A DNA stretch of 64,000 bases from Paenibacillus etheri (GTDB taxonomy: Bacteria > Bacillota > Bacilli > Paenibacillales > Paenibacillaceae). The stretch spans positions 209,205 through 273,204 of the forward strand of contig NZ_LCZJ02000016.1 of assembly GCF_001012825.1 (NCBI RefSeq), written 5' to 3'. Below the pieces are notes generated by a model that did no database searches, was not told the DNA's origin, and saw only the letters and a program-made list of their open reading frames with translations. Below, in pieces: positions 16,853 to 26,186 of the stretch. The position numbers and the translations under genes are program-made. Numbering within the stretch: the first letter of the stretch is position 1; each line of letters starts with the position of its first letter.

Positions 16853-17584
16853 ATGAAACAAAATAAATATGACGTAACGAATTTCTTCTCGGCCTATAAA
16901 CAAATGCCTCGTTCCATTGGTGGACTTGAAGCCGCAGGAGAATGGCATGTACTAAAGACACTCCTCCCAGATTTACATAATAAAAATGTTCTTGATTTAG
17001 GCTGTGGTTTTGGCTGGCATTGTCTATATGCACGAGAGCAGCAGGCAAGTTCAGTCATTGGTGTAGATATCTCTGAAAAAATGCTACAAGAAGCGCGTAA
17101 AAAAACAGACGACCCTGCTATTTCTTATATCCAGATGCCGATTGAGGACATTGAATTTGCGAGTGAACAATTTGATGTGGTCATTAGTTCACTGGCCTTT
17201 CATTATATCGAGTCCTTTGAAGCTATTTGCCGCAAGGTTCATACTTACCTAAAGCCAGGCGGCAGTTTTATATTTTCAGTGGAACATCCCATCTTTACTT
17301 CACGAAATGAACAGGACTGGCACGTGGATGACCAAGGAAATCGTCTACATTGGCCTGTAGATCATTATCAGTCTGAGGGATTGCGTGAGACTACATTCTT
17401 AACAGAGAATGTGATTAAATATCATCGCACAATCTCAACCTATTTCAATGACTTGATTGGAGCCGGGTTTGCTATCAAAGCAGTTAAGGAGCCTAAGCCT
17501 TCAGATGAAATGAGCAATGATCCGTGGATGAAGGACGAGGACCGCAGACCGATGTTCCTAATTATTTCAGCTGAACAACAATAA
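16853..17584 (+). CDS. Class I SAM-dependent methyltransferase
   Basis: This 243-residue methyltransferase of the Methyltransf_11/25 type has SAM motif I VLDLGCGFGWH, an acidic loop-2 residue in VIGVDISEKML, motif II EQFDVVISSLAFHYI and motif III LKPGGSFIFSVEHP. The substrate is not evident. The ATG follows AGGAGATATG. A terminator-like hairpin follows. It stands alone between a small basic protein and an AraC regulator. Confidence 0.82.
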   Translation: MKQNKYDVTNFFSAYKQMPRSIGGLEAAGEWHVLKTLLPDLHNKNVLDLGCGFGWHCLYAREQQASSVIGVDISEKMLQEARKKTDDPAISYIQMPIEDIEFASEQFDVVISSLAFHYIESFEAICRKVHTYLKPGGSFIFSVEHPIFTSRNEQDWHVDDQGNRLHWPVDHYQSEGLRETTFLTENVIKYHRTISTYFNDLIGAGFAIKAVKEPKPSDEMSNDPWMKDEDRRPMFLIISAEQQ

Positions 17585-17619
17585 CCTTACCAACATGAGT
17601 TTAGTATGAATATAGAAGC

Positions 17620-17669
17620 AAGGGCTATCCCTGAAGTAGTTTATCTACTAAAGGGACAGTCCTATTTTC
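17620..17669 (+). terminator. Terminator-like hairpin after the methyltransferase
   Basis: AGGGCTATCCCT and AGGGACAGTCCT can form an interrupted stem around a GTAG/CTAC inner helix, followed by TATTTTCATTT. The U-run is weak. Confidence 0.45.
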
Positions 17670-17690
17670 ATTTATGCGCCGTAAATCTGT

Positions 17691-18509
17691 TTATACTTGT
17701 GCTCTGCTGTGTACACGATACTGTCTAGGTGACATACCGAAACGACTTCGGAATACGCGGTGAAAATAAGTGTAATTCGCGAAACCGCAGGTTTCTGCTA
17801 CTTGCTCCAGCGGCATAGGGCTGAAGGTTATTCGTTCTCTTGCCATCTCTAGCCGGACATCATTTACATATTTAATAATGCTGGTTCCGAAGGCTTCCTT
17901 AAATAAATGAACGGCACGGGAGACGGATATATCTACATGAGCTGCAACATCCTCCAACAAAAATGGTAAGGTTGCATGCTCCTCAACATATTGCTTCATT
18001 CGGTAGGCCAGATAACCTTTAGGCGTAATCGCTGGCTGATCTGTAATGAGTCTGTCGATTTCCATACATAGGATTTGCAGATAACAGGCGGATATCGCTG
18101 GTGAGAAATCGGATAGACGTCTGTGCTCAAGAATGAGCTGACGGAACAAACCAAGGAAATTCTCGCTTAATGGCACGCTTAAGAGTGAGGGTCTCTGAGC
18201 GCGTTCCCACCATTCAACAATCCATGTTCCTTCACAAAAAATATGATAATCTCCGCTTTCAATCCTCGGCTTACCTACGGGATACTCTTCCTTGTCAATG
18301 ATTAAATAGTAAGGATCATTAGGAGCAAACAGCATGATATCGCCGCTCTCCACTGGAGTCATCACACCGTCGATCATTGCTCGGCTTCGGCCTTCGGTTT
18401 GCAGACGAATTAAATAGTTCTGATTTCCATGACTATGTGACATATGAAAAGGTTTGCGGTGAAAGGAAAATCCAGCTGATAATACGTGACAGGTAGTTGA
18501 TTGAGTCAT
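17691..18509 (-). CDS. AraC-family regulator with cupin sensor domain
   Basis: This 272-residue regulator has an N-terminal cupin-like ligand pocket (HGNQNYLIRLQTEGRSRAMIDG, VESGDIMLFAPNDPYY). The C-terminal AraC helix-turn-helix pair includes LLEDVAAHVDISVSRAVHLFKEAFG and CGFANYTYFHRVFRSRFGMSPRQYR. The frame is open to 18551, but AGGAGG precedes the ATG at 18509. It is divergent from the isomerase/dehydrogenase operon at 18830, which is its likely target. A cre-like site lies in the gap. Confidence 0.85.
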   Translation of the reverse strand: MTQSTTCHVLSAGFSFHRKPFHMSHSHGNQNYLIRLQTEGRSRAMIDGVMTPVESGDIMLFAPNDPYYLIIDKEEYPVGKPRIESGDYHIFCEGTWIVEWWERAQRPSLLSVPLSENFLGLFRQLILEHRRLSDFSPAISACYLQILCMEIDRLITDQPAITPKGYLAYRMKQYVEEHATLPFLLEDVAAHVDISVSRAVHLFKEAFGTSIIKYVNDVRLEMARERITFSPMPLEQVAETCGFANYTYFHRVFRSRFGMSPRQYRVHSRAQV

Positions 18510-18829
18510 GGGTCCTCCTTGATGTCTAGAAATGATAATCAGATTGTTCATGTTTTAATCATATTATTCATTTTATTATATACGCTTTCATATTACTATG
18601 TACCTAAGCAATAAAGAAAGAAATCGACCATCCACGCTATACGGAGTCGATATTAGCTATGCAAACAAGAATGGCAGTTAAAGGAAACTAATGGGAATCA
18701 GATTAGTCAATTCTGCAACGGCATTATTGTTCAAGTGATTGCTGCTATTGATCTCTTTGGGGACGAGCAGCGGAAAGACGTTTATACAATCTAGTAAGCT
18801 AACCCTAAACCCATTGGAGTGATTAGAAA
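18510..18829. promoter_or_regulatory. Divergent control region: AraC gene and sugar operon
   Basis: On the minus strand, at 18576-18591, ATGAAAGCGTATATAA matches the CcpA cre consensus except at one core position, next to a possible TATAAT of the AraC gene. ATCGAC and GTCGAT at about 18626-18654 form short inverted arms. No obvious SigA promoter with both boxes is visible for the plus-strand operon, as expected if AraC activates it. No small gene is visible here. Confidence 0.4.
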
Positions 18830-19603
18830 ATGCTGAAGATAGGTCTGCAATTGTACACGCTTAGAGAAGAACTGGAACAGGATTTTGAAGGGACACTGCG
18901 TAAGGTAGCAGCCCTTGGATATAAAGGCGTAGAGTTTTTCCACTATTTCGGTCGTACCGCAGCAGAAGTTAAACAATTGCTAGATGAGCTTGGACTGGTC
19001 GCGCTCGGCGCACATCGTCCTTATGACGTTTTGTTGAATGATACAGAAGCAGAGATCGCTTACAATCTTGAGATTGGAAATCCAAATTTGATTGTTCCTT
19101 ATCTGTCAGAAGAACAACGTAACTATGAAGAGGTTGCTGCGAATCTGAAGGTTATTGGGGAAAAGTGCAAAGCGGGCGGAGCAATTCTTCTGTACCACAA
19201 TCATGATTTCGAGTTAACAGAAAAATATGGTGATAGTGACCGTACTGCTTTTGATGGATTGTTTGAAGAGGTGCCGGCTGACCTATTGCAAGTGGAAATG
19301 GATACTTGTTGGGTACATCATGCAGGCTATGATCCGGTTGAATATATCAACAAATACGCAGGTCGACTGCCGATCATCCATCTGAAGGATTTGAAGAAAA
19401 ACGAAGACGGCTCTCCGGAAACTGTTGTACTAGGTGAAGGTGAAGTGAACCTTACTGCAATTTTAAATGCAGCTGTACAGGCGAATGTGGAGTGGGCGGT
19501 AGTAGAGCAGGATTTCTGCAGTCGTTCACCATTAGAAAGTGTAGAAGATAGTTTGAAATGGGTAAAAGCATACGCAAATCAAGGAGGAAAAGTTAATGTC
19601 TAA
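18830..19603 (+). CDS. Sugar phosphate isomerase/epimerase-family TIM-barrel protein
   Basis: This 257-residue xylose-isomerase-like barrel (AP_endonuc_2 superfamily) has probable metal ligands in NHDFE, QVEMDTCWVHHAG, IIHLKDL and VVEQD. Related proteins act on inosose, keto-sugars or hydroxypyruvate. With two Gfo/Idh/MocA dehydrogenases in the same operon, a keto-sugar or keto-polyol substrate is likely. It overlaps the next gene by 8 bases and is first in the four-gene unit. Confidence 0.82.
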   Translation: MLKIGLQLYTLREELEQDFEGTLRKVAALGYKGVEFFHYFGRTAAEVKQLLDELGLVALGAHRPYDVLLNDTEAEIAYNLEIGNPNLIVPYLSEEQRNYEEVAANLKVIGEKCKAGGAILLYHNHDFELTEKYGDSDRTAFDGLFEEVPADLLQVEMDTCWVHHAGYDPVEYINKYAGRLPIIHLKDLKKNEDGSPETVVLGEGEVNLTAILNAAVQANVEWAVVEQDFCSRSPLESVEDSLKWVKAYANQGGKVNV

Positions 19604-20693
19604 TAAGTTGAGAATTGCTATTGTAGGTTGCGGTGGTATCGCAAATGGAAAACATATGCCAAGTTTGTCACGTCAGAAGGATGCTGAAATGGTAGCTTTC
19701 TGCGATATCGTTGAAGAACGTGCACAAAAAGCAGCCAAGACTTATGGCGCCCAAGGCGCTGCAGTTTATACGGATTACACCGAGCTTTTGAAAGCTGGCG
19801 GATTTGATATTGTTCATGTTTGCACACCGAATGACAGTCACTCCGTGATTACTGTTGCTGCTTTGGAGGCTGGTAATCATGTAATGTGTGAAAAGCCTAT
19901 GGCTAAGACCACAGCGCAAGCTCAGGAAATGCTTGATGCTGCCAAACGTACAGGTAAGAAGCTGTCTGTCGGATACCAGAACCGTTATCGTTCGGATAGT
20001 GAATATCTGAAAGCGCTCTGCGAAAACGGTGAGCTTGGTGATATCTATTATGCAAAAGCAATTGCGCTGCGCCGTCGTGCGGTTCCTACTTGGGGTGTAT
20101 TCCTGGATGAAGAGAAGCAAGGTGGCGGTCCACTGATCGATATTGGTACGCACGCGCTTGATCTCACTTTATGGATGATGGATAATTACAAGCCACGCAG
20201 TGTTATGGGCTCGTCTTTCCATAAGCTGAGTAACCGAAAGAACGCTGGAAACGCTTTTGGTCCTTGGGATCCAGAGCAATTTAAAGTAGAAGATTCTGCT
20301 TTTGGATTTATTACTATGGAAAATGGTGCTACAATCGTATTGGAGTCCAGTTGGGCGCTTAATGTATCAGAGTATAGAGAAGCTCAAACGCTTCTGGCAG
20401 GTACAGAGGGTGGTGCAGATATGAAGGATGGACTACGTCTAAACGGTGATCGTGGTGGACGTCTGTATGAGACCAAAGTAGACTTGTCTGCTGGCGGTGT
20501 AGCTTTCTATGATGGAGGTCAAGAGAGTGAATCCGATCGTGAAGCTCGCCTATGGCTTGAAGCGGTTAGAGAAGACAAGGACCCTGTAGTTAAACCTGAA
20601 CAGGCCCTCGTTGTTACTCAAATCTTGGAAGCTATTTATGAATCTTCACGTACAGGTCGCGCTGTGTATTTTGACGGCACATCAGATAATTAA
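19596..20693 (+). CDS. Gfo/Idh/MocA-family oxidoreductase (1)
   Basis: This 365-residue NAD(P)-dependent dehydrogenase has a Rossmann motif VGCGGIANGKHMPSL and the family motif CEKPMAKT near residue 99. A C-terminal substrate domain carries GGGPLIDIGTHALDLTLWMM, with the catalytic Asp/His pair. It probably oxidises a sugar, sugar acid or inositol hydroxyl to a ketone. It is translationally coupled to the upstream isomerase. The second dehydrogenase is only distantly similar, so the two probably act on different intermediates. Confidence 0.87.
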   Translation: MSNKLRIAIVGCGGIANGKHMPSLSRQKDAEMVAFCDIVEERAQKAAKTYGAQGAAVYTDYTELLKAGGFDIVHVCTPNDSHSVITVAALEAGNHVMCEKPMAKTTAQAQEMLDAAKRTGKKLSVGYQNRYRSDSEYLKALCENGELGDIYYAKAIALRRRAVPTWGVFLDEEKQGGGPLIDIGTHALDLTLWMMDNYKPRSVMGSSFHKLSNRKNAGNAFGPWDPEQFKVEDSAFGFITMENGATIVLESSWALNVSEYREAQTLLAGTEGGADMKDGLRLNGDRGGRLYETKVDLSAGGVAFYDGGQESESDREARLWLEAVREDKDPVVKPEQALVVTQILEAIYESSRTGRAVYFDGTSDN

Positions 20694-20715
20694 TTGAGAA
20701 ACAGGAGTGGAAGTC

Positions 20716-21792
20716 ATGAACTCAAACAAACATTCCGTAGTCATTGTTGGTTTTGGAGGAATGGGGAAATATCACGCAGAATTGATTAAAATGAATAATT
20801 CCTTAGAAGTAGTAGGAACGTATGACGTGCTTGAAGCACGTCGTACGGACTCCATCAAAGTGGGGTACAAGGTATATGAAAGTTATGAAGAAGTATTAGC
20901 AGATCCTGCGGTTGAGATTGTTCTTATTGCTACACCAAATGATGTGCACAAAGAAATTGCTATAAGTGCGCTCCAAGCTGGCAAACATGTTATTTGTGAG
21001 AAGCCGGTAGCTATGTCGAAGGAAGAACTTCTAGAAATGCTGGCCGCTGCGGATGCAGCAGGACGTGTGTTCATGGTTCACCAGAATAGACGTTGGGATG
21101 AAGACTTCTTAACGATCAAAAAAATGTATGATCAGGAGACTATCGGTTCTTTGTTCCAGATCGAATCCCGCGTGCACGGGGCGAATGGTATTCCTGGGGA
21201 CTGGCGCCATGTCAAGGCACAAGGTGGAGGAATGCTGTTGGATTGGGGCGTTCATTTATTGGATCAGCTCTTATTTATGATCGACAGCAAAGTCACCAGC
21301 GTGAGCAGCAGTTTGAGCTTTATTCTAGGCAATGATGTAGATGATGGCTTTGAAGCGACTCTGCAATTTGAGAATGGAATTAAAGCTATCGTTGAGGTTG
21401 GCACAACCAACTTCATCACGCTGCCTAGATGGTATGTGAAGGGTATTGAAGGAACGGGTATTATCGAGGATTGGTCTTTAACCGGTCGTTTAGTAACTAG
21501 AAACCATGAAGGTGAAAAGATCGAGCCTAAGCCTATACGTGCAGGTGTTGGATTAACTAAAACTATGGCGCCTCCTTCGGAAGGGGCTACCATTACAGAA
21601 GCTTTACCTCAACCAGCGGAACTAGGCTCTAGCTTCTATGACAATTTCGCAGCCGTTATTGAGGGAACAGCCGAACCAATCGTTAAGAATGCTGAAGTAA
21701 TGCGTGTTCAGAATTTGATAGAGGCTATTTTTGAATCTGCTGAGAAGAACCAAGTACTGAAAGACTTCGATATGTATGGTGAAGGTAAGTAA
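20716..21792 (+). CDS. Gfo/Idh/MocA-family oxidoreductase (2)
   Basis: This 358-residue dehydrogenase has GFGGMGKYHAEL (NAD binding), CEKPVAMSKEE and GGGMLLDWGVHLLDQLLFM (catalytic Asp/His). A GTG at 20707 is in frame, but AGGAG at 20703-20707 is placed for the ATG at 20716. It follows the first dehydrogenase by 22 bases. The substrate is unknown. The motif HQNRRWDEDF is common in members acting on glycosides or inositol-like compounds. Confidence 0.87.
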   Translation: MNSNKHSVVIVGFGGMGKYHAELIKMNNSLEVVGTYDVLEARRTDSIKVGYKVYESYEEVLADPAVEIVLIATPNDVHKEIAISALQAGKHVICEKPVAMSKEELLEMLAAADAAGRVFMVHQNRRWDEDFLTIKKMYDQETIGSLFQIESRVHGANGIPGDWRHVKAQGGGMLLDWGVHLLDQLLFMIDSKVTSVSSSLSFILGNDVDDGFEATLQFENGIKAIVEVGTTNFITLPRWYVKGIEGTGIIEDWSLTGRLVTRNHEGEKIEPKPIRAGVGLTKTMAPPSEGATITEALPQPAELGSSFYDNFAAVIEGTAEPIVKNAEVMRVQNLIEAIFESAEKNQVLKDFDMYGEGK

Positions 21793-21818
21793 ACTATTTG
21801 CAAAAGAGGTGACTTACA

Positions 21819-22787
21819 ATGAAACTTGGAGTATTTATGGTCTTGTTTGGTGGTCGCAAGCTGGAGGATGCTCTAGATTATGTAGCGTCCAAAGGTCTAA
21901 AGGCGGTAGAGATTGGTACAGGAGGCAATCCTGGTAACAGTCATTGTGATCCTAAGATGCTTCTCGAGAATGAGACAGCATTGAAAGAATTCAAACATGC
22001 CGTGGAGTCCCGTGGATTGACGATCAGTGCACTGAGTTGTCACGGAAATCCGCTACACCCACAAAAAGAGCTTGCACAAAAGGATCATGAGGACTTTGTG
22101 AACTCGGTCAAATTGGCGCAAAAGCTAGGTGTTTCAGTCGTTAATACGTTCTCAGGATGTCCAGGTGATCATGAGGGTGCCAAGTATCCTAACTGGCCGG
22201 TAGCTCCATGGCCAAATGATTATCAAGAAATTCTGGATTGGCAATGGGAGAATAAAGTGATTCCTTACTGGACTGAATGGGGAGCCTTTGCCGCAAAGCA
22301 TGATGTGAAGGTGGGTCTTGAACTGCACGGTGGATTCTCCGTCCACACACCAGGTACGCTGTTGCGACTCAGAGAAGCTGCGGGTGAAGTGATCGGCGCT
22401 AACCTAGATCCGAGTCATATGTGGTGGCAAGGGATTGATCCGGTGCAAGCGATTCATATTTTGGGGCGCCAAGGCGCAATCCATCACTTCCACGCTAAAG
22501 ATACAGTCATTGATCCAGTCAATGTCAATATGCATGGCATAACAGATATGCAATCCTATACCAAAATGCTTGACCGTGCATGGCAGTTCCGTTCGGTTGG
22601 CTTTGGACATGATCTTAAGACTTGGGCTGACATTATGAGCGCTCTTCGTTTGGTAGGATATGATTATGTAGTCAGTATTGAGCATGAAGATGGATTGATG
22701 TCTGTGGAAGAAGGCTTCTCCAAAGCTGTAAGTAATCTTCAACAAGTATTGATTGAGGAGCCACTAGCAGAAATGTGGTGGGTTTAG
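21819..22787 (+). CDS. Sugar phosphate isomerase/epimerase-family protein (2)
   Basis: This 322-residue TIM-barrel isomerase has metal-ligand motifs GLELHGGFS, NLDPSHMWWQG, HFHAKD and SIEHED. It is clearly longer than the first isomerase and not a close copy. AGAGGTG precedes the ATG. It is the last gene of the operon and is followed by a strong terminator. Confidence 0.85.
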   Translation: MKLGVFMVLFGGRKLEDALDYVASKGLKAVEIGTGGNPGNSHCDPKMLLENETALKEFKHAVESRGLTISALSCHGNPLHPQKELAQKDHEDFVNSVKLAQKLGVSVVNTFSGCPGDHEGAKYPNWPVAPWPNDYQEILDWQWENKVIPYWTEWGAFAAKHDVKVGLELHGGFSVHTPGTLLRLREAAGEVIGANLDPSHMWWQGIDPVQAIHILGRQGAIHHFHAKDTVIDPVNVNMHGITDMQSYTKMLDRAWQFRSVGFGHDLKTWADIMSALRLVGYDYVVSIEHEDGLMSVEEGFSKAVSNLQQVLIEEPLAEMWWV

Positions 22788-22808
22788 ATTAAGGGTATAG
22801 ACATAAGA

Positions 22809-22836
22809 AATGACGTGCGCAAGCACGTCATTTTTC
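22809..22836 (+). terminator. Terminator after the sugar operon
   Basis: AATGACGTGC and GCACGTCATT form a 10-bp stem with a tight loop, followed by a T-run. Confidence 0.9.
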
Positions 22837-22884
22837 CTGTATTAATGTTCTAAATTGTAAACTATACAGATTGGAGGACGATCC

Positions 22885-23142
22885 ATGCAGCCGATAAAAA
22901 TACAGAGAGAACACAAACTACAGATTACATCCAGCATTCAGGATTATTTTGATACGGAGTTATCTAGCGAAATCGGTCAATTAGCAAGTGAGAATCTTCT
23001 GGATTTTATGCTCAAAGAACTCACGCCTTATATTTACAACCAGGCTCTGGCAGACGCGCGCAAGGTGATTGAGCAAAAGATGAATTCCGTAGAAGAAGAA
23101 CTGTATGCACTTGAGCAACCTTTAACGACTGGTAGAAGATAG
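22885..23142 (+). CDS. DUF2164-family protein
   Basis: This 85-residue helical protein resembles the DUF2164 family, with LLDFMLKELTPYIYNQALADARKVIEQKM as the core and a helix-rich C-terminus. No function has been established for the family. The ATG follows GGAGGACG. It lies between the sugar operon terminator and fabV (opposite strand). Confidence 0.75.
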   Translation: MQPIKIQREHKLQITSSIQDYFDTELSSEIGQLASENLLDFMLKELTPYIYNQALADARKVIEQKMNSVEEELYALEQPLTTGRR

Positions 23143-23162
23143 TCCGCAACATAATGTGTTGA

Positions 23163-24353
23163 TTACCGCTGATTGGTAATCGTTACGTCTGGATTAGTCT
23201 CTGCTTCATAATCTACACCCTCAGTATCGAAACCGAATAACTGGAAGAACTCCTGTTTGTAGCTTTCAAGATCTGTCAATTCATAGATGTTGTCTGTAGT
23301 AAGTTCATCCCAGATTTGAGTCACTTGATTCTGTACAGCCGGGGACATCTCCCAGTCATCGATTCGGATCCGACCTTCTTCATCTACAGGAGTTCCTTCG
23401 AGTGCGTAGAGACGCTCTGCGAACAAACGATAGGTTTGCTCAATACAACCTTCATGAAGCCCTTTCTCTTTCATGACTTTGTATAGTGCAGAAGTGTAGA
23501 GGGGGACGACAGGAATCGCTGAGCTAGACTGTGTGACGAGACCTTTCGTAACCGCTACATATGCCCGACCGTCTATACTAGATAGTTCTTCGTTTAGCAT
23601 ATGTGCTGTGGATTCGAGATGATCTTTTGCACGACCAATCGTTCCCTTGCGATATACGGATTGGGTGATTTCTGGCCCGATATAAGAGAAAGCGATTGTG
23701 GTGGCATGATCGGCCAAAGCTCCAGCTTGATGGAGTGCTTCAATCCAAAGCTGCCAATCGTCACCACCCATCACTCGAATGGTATTATCGATTTCTTTGT
23801 CCGTAGCGGGTTCAATAGAAATTTGGCTGACTTCACCCGTATGAAAGTTTACGGTTTTATTCGTGTAGGTATCTGCTATAGGTTTAATTACGGAGTTATA
23901 AACTTCACCCGTCACAGGATCTGTTCGGCGAGCAGAAGCAACACTATAGATGACTAGATCAACTTGTCCCAATTCACTGCGAATCAGTTGTATGGTTCTA
24001 TCCTTAGTTTCCTTGGAGAAGGCATCACCGGTTACGCTGTAGGATTGAAGCCCCGTTTTCGCTGCAAGTTCCTCAAAGGCTGCTGAATTGTACCATCCAG
24101 CAGAGGCTGTACGGGCTCCATTGCTGCTGCTCTGGCGGTAGACGCCTACTGTGCTGGCTCCAGCCCCAAAAGCGGCTGTAATCCGTGAGGCGAGGCCATA
24201 TCCTGTAGAGGCGCCAATGACAAGCACCTTGCGTGGTCCTTTGATCTCGGGTTGTGTCTGGATATATTCGATTTGCCGCTCTACTTGACGAGCACAACCT
24301 TGCGGATGAGCGGTAGTACAGATAAAGCCGCGTGTTCTAGGTTTAATAATCAT
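23163..24353 (-). CDS. fabV: Trans-2-enoyl-ACP/CoA reductase FabV
   Basis: This 396-residue NADH-dependent enoyl reductase catalyses the last step of the fatty acid elongation cycle. It opens with MIIKPRTRGFICTTAHPQGC, followed by the cofactor motif VLVIGASTGYGLASRI. The active-site pattern Tyr-X8-Lys (YRKGTIGRAK) is longer than the X6 spacing of FabI. FabV enzymes are typically insensitive to triclosan. GAGG lies about 11 bases before the ATG. It stands outside any fab operon in this window. Confidence 0.92.
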   Translation of the reverse strand: MIIKPRTRGFICTTAHPQGCARQVERQIEYIQTQPEIKGPRKVLVIGASTGYGLASRITAAFGAGASTVGVYRQSSSNGARTASAGWYNSAAFEELAAKTGLQSYSVTGDAFSKETKDRTIQLIRSELGQVDLVIYSVASARRTDPVTGEVYNSVIKPIADTYTNKTVNFHTGEVSQISIEPATDKEIDNTIRVMGGDDWQLWIEALHQAGALADHATTIAFSYIGPEITQSVYRKGTIGRAKDHLESTAHMLNEELSSIDGRAYVAVTKGLVTQSSSAIPVVPLYTSALYKVMKEKGLHEGCIEQTYRLFAERLYALEGTPVDEEGRIRIDDWEMSPAVQNQVTQIWDELTTDNIYELTDLESYKQEFFQLFGFDTEGVDYEAETNPDVTITNQR

Positions 24354-24482
24354 GGTAATGGTTTCCTCTCTTTCATGAAAAGCAGGCTAATGACACTCGT
24401 TAGTTCTAATTTTAACAATTTTCATTCAAATGGAGAAGGATTGTTTATCGTTTGATACTTATTTCATTATGGTGGTGAGATC

Positions 24483-25445
24483 TTGGAGAGCTTTACTAAA
24501 ACAAAATTAACAACAGAGAAACAAAGTGATTTGGTTGGTGCTACTTTTGGAAGTCATGTGAGCATTAATCGAAGTACCGAACTGACAGGTGGCTATTTTA
24601 ACGCAGCATATGACCTTTTATTATCAGATGGAAGAGCCATGATTCTTAAGATAGCGCCAACAGATGAAACAGACACTCTTAGTTACGAGCACGATATTAT
24701 GGCTGCCGAGGTTGCGGCGATGCGACTGATGAAGTCAAAAGGGACAGTACCTGTGCCCGAGGTATATGCTTATGATTACAGTAAAAAAATGATTTCGAGT
24801 GAGTTTTTTTTCATGGAGAAAATTATCGGCCGACCTTATAATGAAATTAAGGAAGAGCTTAGTCCACAGCAGAGAAGCGAGATTGAGGAAGAATTAGGCC
24901 GTTATAGCCGGATCATTAATGAGATTCAAGGTGAGCACTTCGGATTATTAAGTACATCCACACAAGTAAAAGGGACTTCATGGAGAGAAACTTTTAAGCA
25001 TTTGATAATGGACCTGCTTGAAGATGCACGTCGTTTAAAGGTAGAGATGCCCATTCCCTTAGAAACCGTTGAGGCAGAGATCATAAGTCGCTTATATGTT
25101 ATGGATGTTGTCACTGAGCCTCGTCTAGTACACTGGGATTTATGGGATGGTAATGTGTTTGTGCGAGAGGGCCGCATTGTTGCATTGATTGATTGGGAAC
25201 GGGCACTTTGGGGAGATCCACTTATGGAATATTATTTTCGCTATATTGAGAATTCAGAGCATTACTGTAGAGGTTACGGGAATAGCTTCGACAGCCCGAA
25301 TGAATGTGCCCGTAAGAAACTCTACGACTTATATATCGACTTAATTTACTTCATCGAGTGTTATTCGCGTAAGTACGATAGCCAAGGCCACCTTAAGTGG
25401 GCTCATGATAATCTGCTTGAGGGCTGGAAGCGGTTCATGGATTAA
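24483..25445 (+). CDS. Aminoglycoside phosphotransferase (APH)-family kinase
   Basis: This 320-residue protein kinase-like fold protein has ATP-site GGYFNAAYDLLL and catalytic loop HWDLWDGNV (His, Asp, Asn of the HXDXXXXN motif). The metal-binding Asp is in LIDWERALWGDP. Members phosphorylate antibiotics, choline, sugars or amino acids, and the substrate cannot be told here. The start is TTG, 6 bases after GGTGGTGAG, with no better alternative. It is unrelated in detail to the APH half of the fusion at 46057. Confidence 0.8.
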   Translation: MESFTKTKLTTEKQSDLVGATFGSHVSINRSTELTGGYFNAAYDLLLSDGRAMILKIAPTDETDTLSYEHDIMAAEVAAMRLMKSKGTVPVPEVYAYDYSKKMISSEFFFMEKIIGRPYNEIKEELSPQQRSEIEEELGRYSRIINEIQGEHFGLLSTSTQVKGTSWRETFKHLIMDLLEDARRLKVEMPIPLETVEAEIISRLYVMDVVTEPRLVHWDLWDGNVFVREGRIVALIDWERALWGDPLMEYYFRYIENSEHYCRGYGNSFDSPNECARKKLYDLYIDLIYFIECYSRKYDSQGHLKWAHDNLLEGWKRFMD

Positions 25446-25507
25446 CACATTTTTGACACAATTACAACATAGAAGATAGGGAGGAGGGCAGGAGAAGGGA
25501 GACGCTT

Positions 25508-26047
25508 ATGTTCGAATGGCTGAGTATACATATTAATGAGGTAAGTTTACTGTGGCTGTTACCGATACTATTTATGTTTCACGATTTTGAAGAGATTATA
25601 GTTATCGAAGCGTGGAGTGCCAAATATGGAATGAGAGTCGAAGCGGCTTTACCGCCATTTATACGCAAAATGTATAGCTCGATGATGCACATGACTACAC
25701 GTAACTTTGCTTTGGATGTGTTATTCGTGTATATTTTGATAGTGGCAGTAACCTGCATTGCAGCATTCTTTTCAAATTATTTATTGTATTTGGCAGTACT
25801 TGCAGTGTTCTTCTTCCATGTATTCACTCATCTGGGACAGACTATTTATCTGAAAATGTATACACCTGGCGTTGTTACAGCAGTACTAGTAGTTCTTCCT
25901 TATTCTCTTTATGCGTATTATCGACTGTTGGATGACGACGTGGTATCTGTCACAGATATCGGGTGGTCTTTAGTGGTTGTACTTCTTTTACTTCCACCTG
26001 CAGTGTGGATGCTAGTGAAAAATAGAACGCGCAATAAACAGAACTAG
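25508..26047 (+). CDS. HXXEE-domain integral membrane protein
   Basis: This 179-residue protein has about five membrane segments and the motif HDFEE at residues 25-29 inside the first one. Further conserved-looking polar residues (HMTTRN, FHVFTHLGQ) lie in the membrane. HXXEE proteins resemble membrane metalloenzymes, but their role is unknown. The ATG follows AGGAGAAGGGAG. There is no terminator before the OppD-like gene, although that gene has its own promoter. Confidence 0.75.
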   Translation: MFEWLSIHINEVSLLWLLPILFMFHDFEEIIVIEAWSAKYGMRVEAALPPFIRKMYSSMMHMTTRNFALDVLFVYILIVAVTCIAAFFSNYLLYLAVLAVFFFHVFTHLGQTIYLKMYTPGVVTAVLVVLPYSLYAYYRLLDDDVVSVTDIGWSLVVVLLLLPPAVWMLVKNRTRNKQN

Positions 26048-26088
26048 TACTAAAGTGTGAGGTTAGCCGTATTTTTTTCAGAAAAATC

Positions 26089-26156
26089 TTGACTAGAGCC
26101 CTTAAAACTAGATAAAATAATACTTATTGCTTACAACATGCTGAGAATCATTATCA
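26089..26156 (+). promoter_or_regulatory. Promoter and Fur box upstream of the OppD-like gene
   Basis: TTGACT, 18 bases, TAAAAT (26089-26118) resembles a SigA promoter. TGAGAATCATTATCA at 26142-26156 matches the Fur box TGATAATNATTATCA at all but one position. It lies just downstream of the expected start site, where bound Fur would repress. Confidence 0.65.
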
Positions 26157-26186
26157 TAATTGACGAGGAAATGAGAGGGTGACAAG

